Shown here piece after piece: positions 1 through 6,693 of a DNA stretch of 16,977 bases. A model generated the notes under the pieces. It saw nothing but the letters and a program-made list of their open reading frames with translations. It searched no databases and was not told the origin of the DNA. A program made the translations under genes and the position numbers. Every line of letters starts with the position of its first letter. Positions within the stretch are counted from its first letter, which is position 1. The stretch comes from an uncultured Campylobacter sp. (GTDB lineage: Bacteria > Actinomycetota > Actinomycetes > Mycobacteriales > Mycobacteriaceae). Location of the stretch: NCBI GenBank assembly GCA_946221035.1, contig CAMIME010000048.1, forward strand, positions 1-16,977. Reading direction: 5' to 3'.

Positions 1-2
1 TG

Positions 3-2546
3 CGCGTTCCCCGGGCCTTCATCATCATCGTCGGCGTGCTCATCACCCCCGCGCTCTACGCGTGGTTCAACATCAACGCCTTCTGGGACCCCTACGCCAA
101 CACCCAGAACATCCGCATCGCGGTGGTCAACAACGACCGCGGCGCCTCCGCCGAGCCCGTCGGCGAGGTCGACGTCGGCGAGCAGATCACCGAGCAGCTC
201 AAGGGCAACGACATGATCGGGTGGGAGTTCCTCCCCGAGGACGAGGCCCGCGACGGGCTCATGCGCGGCGACTACTACGCCATGTTCCTCATCCCGCCCG
301 AGTTCAGCGAGGACCTGCTGAGCCTGGTCAGCGGCACCTACACGCAGCCGGTGCTGGAGTATTACGTCAACGAGAAGAGCAACGGCGTCACCCCCGCGAT
401 CACCGACACCGGCGCCTCCGCCATCGACACGGCTGTGTCCGAGGCCTTCAAGAAGAAGGTCGGCGAGGCCGCGGCGACCGAGCTGCGCAACACGGGGCTC
501 GCCTCGCGCGATTACGCCGAGGAGGTCCGAGGCAAGGCCTCCGGGAGCTTCGGCCAGATCGCCGCCGACCTCGACGCCTCCCAGGGGCGGGTGGCCACGA
601 TGAAGCAGAGCATCAGCGGGGCGCGCCCGGTCGTCGCCGAGCTGAACACCCTCGTCGGCTCCGTCGACGACACCCTCCGGTCCGTGGACTCCTCCCTCGG
701 CGAGGCCGAGGGGATCATCGCCGAGCTGCAGAAGTCCTCCGCCGGTTTCAGCGCCGACACGTCGACCGCGCTCGTCGAGTCCACCAACGCGCTCAGCCTC
801 GGCGCCGCCTCCGCCAACGCCTCCATCGCGGAGGCGACGGGCCAGCTCGGCACCGCCCAGGGGCGGGTACGCTCCGCCGTCGGCGAGGTCGACGGCGTGG
901 TCAAGCAGGGCGAATCCGCCGCCGCGCAGCTGCGCGCCATGTCGGCCGGGGCCGCCCTATCGCCCGAGATCCGCGCTCAGCTCGACGCCGCAGCCAGCGC
1001 GCTGGAGGAGCGTACCGCCGCCTCCCGCGCCGTCCTCGACGGCCTGAACAACGTGGACCGCAGCGCGGGCGCCGCGCTGGCGTCGATAGGCGAGCTCGGT
1101 GACTCCCTCGGGGCTGCGACCGCCGCCGCCAACGCCGCAGCGCGCGACGCGAGCAAGCAGCTCGGCGAGTCCGTGCCCGCGATTAACGCCTCGCTCGCGC
1201 AGGCCTCCGGCAGCGTCGCCTCCGTGCGCGGCGCGCTGAGCAGCCAGCGTGCCCTGCGCGAGGAAACGACCTCTCTGCTCGCCGGGGTGGACAACCAGCT
1301 CGCGGCCAGCCTCGGCATCCTCGACGAGGTCTCGGGCAACCTCGGCACGCTTGCCGACGGCGCCCGCTCCGCCCAGTCCGACATCAACGCCCTCCTGGCC
1401 ACCTCCGGCTCGGAGGCCCTCAACACTGTCACGAACCTCAACTCCGCGAAGATCGGCGAGTACATCTCCTCGCCCGTCACCGTCGAGCAGCAGGCCGTCT
1501 TCCCCACGGAGAACTACGGCAGCTCCATGGCCTCCTTCTTCACCAACCTGGCCCTGTGGATCGGCGCGTTCGTGCTGACGATCATCTTCCGCGTCGAGGT
1601 CGACACCGAGGGCTTCCGCCGCCTCACCGTCGGCCAGGCCTACCTCGGCCGCTTCTTCCTCTTCGCCACGCTCTCGGTGCTCCAGGCCGTCGTGGTGACG
1701 CTCGGCAACGTGGCCTACGGGGTGCAAATGCAGTCCGTCACAGCCTTTCTCGCCACCGCAATCGCCATCGGGGTCGCCTACACGGGGATCATCTACTCCA
1801 TCGTCTCCGCGCTCGGCCACATTGGCCGCGGCATCGCCGTCTTCCTCGTCGTCATCCAGATCCCGGGCGCGTCGGGCCTCTACCCCATCGAGCTCATGCC
1901 CGACTTCTTCCGCCGCATCTACCCCTTCCTCCCCTTCCGCTACGGCATCGACGCGATGCGCGAGACCATCGCCGGGTTCTACGACCATCACTACCTCCGC
2001 TTTTTGGCGACGCTTCTCGCCATGTCCGCCGCGGCCTTCGCCCTGGGGTGGCTGTTCCGACTCACCTCCTCGCACGCCAACCTCCTGTTCAACCGCCAGC
2101 TCGCGCGCACGAACCTGATCACGAACGAGGAGGTGGAGGTCATGGGCTCGCCCTACCGCGCGTCCGACATCATGGCCGCCCTGTCGGACCGGGATGAGTT
2201 CCGCGGGGGCGTCGAGAAGCGGGCGCGGATGCTGCGGGAGAACTACCGCACCCTCATCTTCGGCGGGATCGGCGCGGGCGTTGTCGGCATCGCCATCATC
2301 ACCCTGCTCACCATGCTCCTGCCCACCGACAAGACGATCATGCTGGCCATCGTCGTCGCCTGGTCGCTGCTGGTCGTCCTCTACCTCGGCGCGGTGGAGT
2401 ACTTCACGCAGAGCCTCGTCGACGCCGAACAGGTCTCGCGCCTCGGCGAGGCCGAGCTGCGCGACGCCGTGATCCACCGCCACGACTCCGCCGGCACCAG
2501 CGTCATCATCGGGCCCGCGGATGCCGAAAGCGAGGACACCAGATGA
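3..2546 (+). CDS. YhgE/Pip (EsaA-like) membrane protein, 5'-truncated by window edge
   Basis: A large envelope protein of the YhgE/Pip (phage infection protein) family, related to type VII secretion component EsaA; its biochemical role is unsettled. The frame is open from base 3, and a GTG at 36 lies inside the first membrane helix (about 12-80), so the true start is left of the window. After that helix comes the family's extracytoplasmic start (WDPYANT, NNDRG, YYVNEKSNG), then a long Ala/Ser-rich helical, probably coiled-coil region to about 1500. Five helices follow at roughly 1531-1590, 1650-1725, 1737-1812, 1828-1895 and 2002-2064. Unusually, a C-terminal extension follows: a charged cytoplasmic-looking stretch, two more helices (about 2254-2325 and 2335-2404) and a charged tail. 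The stop overlaps the next start as ATGA, so the two proteins are probably coupled and may form a complex. Family call is secure; function is not. Confidence 0.88.
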   Translation, partial: RVPRAFIIIVGVLITPALYAWFNINAFWDPYANTQNIRIAVVNNDRGASAEPVGEVDVGEQITEQLKGNDMIGWEFLPEDEARDGLMRGDYYAMFLIPPEFSEDLLSLVSGTYTQPVLEYYVNEKSNGVTPAITDTGASAIDTAVSEAFKKKVGEAAATELRNTGLASRDYAEEVRGKASGSFGQIAADLDASQGRVATMKQSISGARPVVAELNTLVGSVDDTLRSVDSSLGEAEGIIAELQKSSAGFSADTSTALVESTNALSLGAASANASIAEATGQLGTAQGRVRSAVGEVDGVVKQGESAAAQLRAMSAGAALSPEIRAQLDAAASALEERTAASRAVLDGLNNVDRSAGAALASIGELGDSLGAATAAANAAARDASKQLGESVPAINASLAQASGSVASVRGALSSQRALREETTSLLAGVDNQLAASLGILDEVSGNLGTLADGARSAQSDINALLATSGSEALNTVTNLNSAKIGEYISSPVTVEQQAVFPTENYGSSMASFFTNLALWIGAFVLTIIFRVEVDTEGFRRLTVGQAYLGRFFLFATLSVLQAVVVTLGNVAYGVQMQSVTAFLATAIAIGVAYTGIIYSIVSALGHIGRGIAVFLVVIQIPGASGLYPIELMPDFFRRIYPFLPFRYGIDAMRETIAGFYDHHYLRFLATLLAMSAAAFALGWLFRLTSSHANLLFNRQLARTNLITNEEVEVMGSPYRASDIMAALSDRDEFRGGVEKRARMLRENYRTLIFGGIGAGVVGIAIITLLTMLLPTDKTIMLAIVVAWSLLVVLYLGAVEYFTQSLVDAEQVSRLGEAELRDAVIHRHDSAGTSVIIGPADAESEDTR

Positions 2547-4732
2547 GAACCGTCTTCTCCATCGCCTACAACGACCTGCGCCGGCTCTACACCAACGTCA
2601 TGGCGGGCATCGTCATGGTCGGCCTGATCGCCATCCCCTGCATCTTCGCCTGGTTCAACGTGCTGGCCACGTGGGACCCATTCGGCAACACCGAGCGCCT
2701 CGAGGTGGCGGTGGCCAACACCGACCGCGGCCACACGAGCGATCTCACCCCGCTGGTCGTCAACGTCGGCGACATGGTCCTCTCCCAGCTCTACCGCGAC
2801 GACTCTATGGACTGGGTCATCACCGATGCCGACGACGCCATCGAGGGCGCGAAGTCCGGTGAGTACTACGCCGCCATCGTCTTGCCGCCCACGCTGAGCG
2901 ACGACATGTTCACCTTCTACGCCGGCGACGCCGAACCCAGCCAGATTGACCTTTACGTCAACGAGAAGAAGAACCCCATCTCCCCGCTGCTCGTCTCCAG
3001 CGGCACGCAGGGCGTCAGCGCCCAGATCAGCGCGTCGTTCACCAGGGCCCTCTCCGAGGTGTCATTCGGGGTGATCGAGACGGCCTCGGACTACTTCGAC
3101 GAGGCAAAGACCAAGCAGGCGCTCGGCTCCATCGAGACACGCACCGCCAGCGCCCGCGACCAGCTGCTCTCCAGCGCCAACACCGTCGACGCGCTCGCCT
3201 CGCTCACAGAGTCGAGCGTGCCGCTCGTCGACAGCGCCGAGCGGATCTCCGGGGCGCTGGGCGACTCTCTCGGGCAGGTCCACCCCGTCGACCTCGGGGT
3301 CACCGGGGCGAGCCTCGGCGGAGACGGCGCGGCGCTTGCGGCGGCGCTGGGGGCGACGTCGGTAAGCTTCGCCGCCGTGAGCGAACGTGTCGACCAGCTG
3401 CTGGCGGACTCCTCCGCCACCTCCCAGGCCACCGCCGCGAGCCTGACGGACATCGCCGCGCGCGTCGATGTCCAGGTGAAGCAGTACACGGCCCTGCGCG
3501 ACACCATCAACGGGCATGTCGCCCCGGCGCTTCCCCCCGACGCCCAGCCGGGGGTGCGCGCGGTGGTCGGCCACCTCAACGACGCCATCGCCCGCCAGAC
3601 GGACGTGCGCGACCGACTCAACGACGCCGCCGCGCACCTCACCGCCGGGCAGGGCGGCCGGGACGGGAAGAACGCGGACCGACAGGAGATCGAGGACTCG
3701 ATCGCCCGGGCCCGCGAGGCGATGGACTCGGCCAAGAATTCCTACGACACCGGAATCCGCCCGCGCCTCGAGGCGCTGTCGGGCTCGCTGGACAACGTCC
3801 GGGCGAACGTAGACAAGGCCCGCTCGGACTTGGACGGCGTCTCCTCTGCCCTGGCCAACCGGCCCGGCTCGCTGCGCGACACCCTCGCAGCCTCCGGTTC
3901 GAACCTGCGCGACACGGCGGAATCCCTGCGCGCCAACGCGGCAAGGATGCAGGAGGCGCAGCGGTCGATCGCGCAGGCGCGCTCGAGCGGGGACCTGACG
4001 AAGCTGGCCGACCTCGTCTCCAGCCACCCGGAAGTGCTCGCCGACGCCCTCGTCGACCCAGTCAAGGTGGAGCGCAAGGAGGTCTTCCCCCGCGTCAGCT
4101 TCGGCGCCGGCATGGCCCCGCTCTACACGGTGCTCGCCCTGTGGGTGGGCGCCCTATTGACGTCGGTGGCCGTGCGCATGGACGACCGCTCCATCGAACA
4201 GAACGTGGTCGATCCCGGCCGCCTCACCGCGGGCCAGAAGTACTTCGGCCGCTACCTGACGTTCGTGACCACCGGCCTGGCCCAATCCACGCTCCTCATG
4301 GCGGGGCTCATCGTCTACGTGGGCATCGAGCCCGCGCACCCCTTCCTCCTCTTCATGGCGGGGTGGGTCTCGAGCCTGGTCTTCCACCTGATCTGCTACA
4401 CGCTGGTGCTCTCCCTGAGCAACGCCGGCAAAGCCGTGGGCGTACTCATCCTGGTGCTCCAGGTCTCGGCGGCGGGCGGAGCCTACCCGCTGCAGCTGCT
4501 GCCGGGCTGGACGCAGGCGATCAGCCCCTGGCTGCCCGCGACCTACTCGATCCGCGCTATGCGCGCCGCAGTCTTCGGCACCTACGGCTGGGACTTCTGG
4601 CGAGCCCTCGGTTGCCTCGTCCTCTTCGTGCTGCCTTTCCTCTTCCTCGGCCTCTGGCTGCGCCACCGGCTGCACCACGCGATCGGCCGCATGGACGAGG
4701 CGGTCGCCCAGACCAAGGTGATGATGACGTAG
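2543..4732 (+). CDS. YhgE/Pip (EsaA-like) membrane protein, second of a tandem pair
   Basis: A complete 729-residue paralogue of the preceding gene. The ATG overlaps the upstream stop by 4 bp and is preceded by GAGG about 8 nt upstream, which supports this start. Order: short cytoplasmic N-terminus, helix 1 (about residues 19-40), the family's WDPFGNT, NTDRG and YVNEKKNPI motifs, a long extracytoplasmic helical/coiled-coil region (about residues 170-510), then five helices near residues 524-543, 570-592, 601-624, 631-651 and 687-706. It ends soon after the last helix, as is usual for the family, and lacks the two extra helices of its neighbour. The topology resembles ABC-2 permeases and EsaA, but no ATPase lies in the window. 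Likely partner of the upstream protein; a role in envelope export or integrity is inference. Confidence 0.9.
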   Translation: MRTVFSIAYNDLRRLYTNVMAGIVMVGLIAIPCIFAWFNVLATWDPFGNTERLEVAVANTDRGHTSDLTPLVVNVGDMVLSQLYRDDSMDWVITDADDAIEGAKSGEYYAAIVLPPTLSDDMFTFYAGDAEPSQIDLYVNEKKNPISPLLVSSGTQGVSAQISASFTRALSEVSFGVIETASDYFDEAKTKQALGSIETRTASARDQLLSSANTVDALASLTESSVPLVDSAERISGALGDSLGQVHPVDLGVTGASLGGDGAALAAALGATSVSFAAVSERVDQLLADSSATSQATAASLTDIAARVDVQVKQYTALRDTINGHVAPALPPDAQPGVRAVVGHLNDAIARQTDVRDRLNDAAAHLTAGQGGRDGKNADRQEIEDSIARAREAMDSAKNSYDTGIRPRLEALSGSLDNVRANVDKARSDLDGVSSALANRPGSLRDTLAASGSNLRDTAESLRANAARMQEAQRSIAQARSSGDLTKLADLVSSHPEVLADALVDPVKVERKEVFPRVSFGAGMAPLYTVLALWVGALLTSVAVRMDDRSIEQNVVDPGRLTAGQKYFGRYLTFVTTGLAQSTLLMAGLIVYVGIEPAHPFLLFMAGWVSSLVFHLICYTLVLSLSNAGKAVGVLILVLQVSAAGGAYPLQLLPGWTQAISPWLPATYSIRAMRAAVFGTYGWDFWRALGCLVLFVLPFLFLGLWLRHRLHHAIGRMDEAVAQTKVMMT

Positions 4733-4745
4733 GCCGCCCGCCTAC
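4729..4745. terminator. Weak 6-bp hairpin between convergent genes
   Basis: GTAGGC and GCCTAC form a perfect 6-bp stem around a 5-nt loop. It spans the stop of the second YhgE/Pip gene and the stop of the small minus-strand frame described at 4742-4820. There is no T-tract on either strand, so a terminator role is tentative. Confidence 0.25.
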
Positions 4746-4820
4746 AGCTCGATGGTGCCGCGCACGCGCGCGGTGACCAGCCCGCGCACCCAGATGTCGC
4801 GGCCGTCGTCGATAAGCAGC
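4742..4820 (-). pseudogene. Possible remnant of a gene C-terminus downstream of phoD
   Basis: On the minus strand, directly past the phoD stop but in another frame, is an open segment of about 27 codons. It reads like a natural protein end (contains LLIDDGRDIWVRG and VRGTIEL) and stops at a TAG. Nearly every codon ends in G or C, as in the real genes here. No start or upstream portion exists in this frame other than the shadow of phoD, so it is either the tail of a gene lost when phoD came to lie here, an out-of-frame extension of phoD, or chance. I do not recognise the family. Confidence 0.25.
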
Positions 4821-6557
4821 TTATGCTTCGACGAACCCCTCGCCGATGCGCCACTGGCGCTTCGTGCCGAGGCTGACCGCGGCGTCCGGATCCTCCACGT
4901 CTGAAACGCGGTAGTACAGCATGTCCACGTAGTCGTAGTGGATGCTGGCGATGCCGTAGCCGTGGGCGTCAAAGTCGATGTGGTTGACCCACGGGTTGTA
5001 GTCCCGGATAACCTTCTCCACCAGGAGCGAGGTGGAGTTGTCCTCCTTGTGGTAAGTGCCGAAGACGTCTGTGAGAATCTCGTCCACGTTCGGCGCGGAG
5101 ATGGAGGTGGTGACCATCTCGCACCCGATCTCGCCGAAACCGGACGGCGAGACGATGGAGTTCGCCCACTCCGAGTGGATGTCGCCGGTGAGGAACAGCG
5201 CGTTGGACTCCTGCTCGTCCAGCATGGTGAGCAGGCGGTCGCGCTCAGCGGCGTAGCCGTCCCACTGGTCCGAGTTCGCCGCAATGCCGGTCGCGCGCTC
5301 CTGCATGTAGCCGGTGGCGACGTTGGCTTTTTCGTTGTTGCTGATGGTGACGAAGCGCATCGGCGACACCATGACCGAGTTGCCCAGGACGTCCCACCGG
5401 GCGTCGGAACGCTGCAGCTGCTGAGCCACCCACTTGAACTGCTCTTCACCCAGCATCGTGCGGCTGTCTTCACCAAACTGGTCGCCGGTCGTTTCCTCGT
5501 CGCGGTAGGAACGCAAGTCCATCATCGTCAGCTGCGCGAGCTTGCCAAAGGTGAAGCTGCGGTACAGCAGCTGCTCCTCGGTCTGAGCGCGAACCGGGAG
5601 CCATTCGAAGTAGGCCTGCACCGCCGCGGAAAGGCGCTCGGGCCACTCCCCTTCGACGCGCCCGTCGGTGTGGTTTTCCGCACCACCAACCCAGCTGTTG
5701 TTCGCTGTCTCGTGGTCATCCCACACCACAATCCACGGGCAAGCAGCGTGGGCCGCCTGAAGGTTGAAGTCGGTGCGGTAGCGACCGTAACGCTGGCGGT
5801 AATCCTCAAGTGTGGTGATCTCCCACTCGGGGTGGTGCATACGAGCAACACCGCTCTTGCCGGCGTACTCACCGGTCGGATACTCGTAGATGTAATCGCC
5901 CAGGAATACGACATGGTCGATCTCGCCTGCACGAGCGCGCTTCGCCATATCACCGTAGGCGCTGAAGAACCCGGATTCCCAGTTCGCGCACGAGGCGATC
6001 GCGAGGTTGAGGTGGTCGAGTTCGGCATCGGCACTGGGCGCGGTCAGTGTACGACCGATCGGGGACGCTTGGCCCGCATACTCGCCGCTCTTGACGACGA
6101 ACCGGTAAAAGTACTCCGTTCCAGCTTCCAGCCCATCCGGATCAACATGCACCGTGTGGTCGGACGCCGCCGTCGCGGTCACGGTGCCGGTACGCGGGTT
6201 GGTGAAGTTGTCCGAGGTGTCGATCTGCCACTCAAGTTCAACGTCCTCCCCCAAACCAGAACCCGGCAGCGCCTCGCGGGATGGGGTCACGCGCGTCCAC
6301 AGCACGACACGGTCCGGCAGCGGATCACCGGAGGCCACACCGTGCAGGAAGGGCAGAGCCCACTGATCAGCCGGCGTGGGATCCTCCGGCGTAGACACAG
6401 TTCCGCGACGGGCGGCGTACGCACCACCTGCGCCAATCGCCGTAGCCGCGACAGCTGCGGCGGCGGACTGCAGGAACACGCGACGGTTCAGACGGGGATT
6501 GGCGCTGGGATTCACATTAGAATTCTCACGAGAATTCACACCGTGGTTTGAGCTCAT
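4821..6557 (-). CDS. phoD: PhoD-family alkaline phosphatase/phosphodiesterase, Tat-exported
   Basis: A secreted metallophosphoesterase that hydrolyses phosphate mono- and diesters outside the cytoplasm to supply phosphate. The 578-residue protein has a Tat signal: NRRVFLQS at residues 24-31, a hydrophobic Ala/Gly helix, and a likely cleavage near GAYA. The PhoD N-terminal domain follows (ALPFLHGVASGDP, VVLWTRVTP), then the catalytic domain with metal-ligand motifs ASCANW (C190), GDYIYEY (D221), WDDHET (D280-H282) and TGDIHSEW (D459, H461). All expected ligands seem present. I chose ATG 6557 because it puts the twin arginines at residues 25-26 and has GAAAGTGAG upstream; an in-frame ATG at 6608 would add 17 residues without a clear ribosome site. 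It diverges from a second phosphatase across a spacer with a Pho-box-like repeat, so induction by phosphate starvation is likely. Confidence 0.93.
   Translation of the reverse strand: MSSNHGVNSRENSNVNPSANPRLNRRVFLQSAAAAVAATAIGAGGAYAARRGTVSTPEDPTPADQWALPFLHGVASGDPLPDRVVLWTRVTPSREALPGSGLGEDVELEWQIDTSDNFTNPRTGTVTATAASDHTVHVDPDGLEAGTEYFYRFVVKSGEYAGQASPIGRTLTAPSADAELDHLNLAIASCANWESGFFSAYGDMAKRARAGEIDHVVFLGDYIYEYPTGEYAGKSGVARMHHPEWEITTLEDYRQRYGRYRTDFNLQAAHAACPWIVVWDDHETANNSWVGGAENHTDGRVEGEWPERLSAAVQAYFEWLPVRAQTEEQLLYRSFTFGKLAQLTMMDLRSYRDEETTGDQFGEDSRTMLGEEQFKWVAQQLQRSDARWDVLGNSVMVSPMRFVTISNNEKANVATGYMQERATGIAANSDQWDGYAAERDRLLTMLDEQESNALFLTGDIHSEWANSIVSPSGFGEIGCEMVTTSISAPNVDEILTDVFGTYHKEDNSTSLLVEKVIRDYNPWVNHIDFDAHGYGIASIHYDYVDMLYYRVSDVEDPDAAVSLGTKRQWRIGEGFVEA
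6520..6537. other. 18-bp perfect palindrome inside the 5' end of phoD
   Basis: GAATTCTC, a 2-bp spacer, then GAGAATTC: an 8-bp perfect inverted repeat within codons about 7-13 of phoD, ahead of the twin arginines. It overlaps further GTGAAT-like half-sites (around 6511-6516 and 6533-6540, read on minus). It could be an intragenic operator or an mRNA hairpin near the start codon, or a coincidence of Asn/Ser/Arg codons. Confidence 0.3.
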
Positions 6558-6617
6558 GGGGCTCACTTTCAACCAGGTCACAGGCTTGCGCAAGAAGGTC
6601 AGCTGCATGTTGCTTAA

Positions 6618-6636
6618 AATTCACTTTGAATTCACT
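6618..6636. promoter_or_regulatory. Pho-box-like direct repeat between two phosphatase genes
   Basis: AATTCACT occurs twice (6618-6625 and 6629-6636) separated by 3 bp, giving an 11-bp period; on the minus strand it reads AGTGAATT-N3-AGTGAATT. An 8-bp direct repeat with a 3-bp spacer and 11-bp period is, as I recall, the layout of C. glutamicum PhoR and mycobacterial PhoP sites. It lies about 60 bp from both start codons. Related half-sites sit nearby: GTCACAGG at 6577-6584, and TGTAAC/TGTTAAC at 6653-6669. Assignment to PhoR is inference. Confidence 0.6.
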
Positions 6637-6680
6637 GAGGTGTCGCCCCGCTTGTAACCGGCTGTTAACTCCTGGGCATT

Positions 6681-6686
6681 TAAGTA
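6681..6686 (+). promoter_or_regulatory. Candidate -10 element for a leaderless phosphoesterase mRNA
   Basis: TAAGTA ends 7 nt before the ATG at 6694, so transcription would begin at or next to the start codon. A GAGGG lies only 1 nt from the ATG, too close for normal ribosome pairing, which fits a leaderless transcript. No convincing -35 is seen, consistent with activator dependence. Confidence 0.35.
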
Positions 6687-6693
6687 CGAGGGC

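Noticed and set aside
957..2483. Long minus-strand open frame of about 500 codons opposite the first YhgE/Pip gene
   Set aside because: Its predicted product is low-complexity Glu/Asp/Arg/Gly-rich, as expected for the antisense shadow of a high-GC gene; the plus-strand gene has clear family motifs.
3062..4027. Minus-strand open frame of 321 codons opposite the second YhgE/Pip gene
   Set aside because: Gly/Arg-rich shadow of the coiled-coil region.
4938..6551. Plus-strand open frame of 537 codons opposite phoD
   Set aside because: It mirrors phoD, shows no recognisable motifs, and phoD has all catalytic residues.
6558..6693. GlxR/CRP-type operator in the phosphatase spacer
   Set aside because: No TGTGA-N6-TCACA palindrome could be found; the evident signal is a direct repeat.
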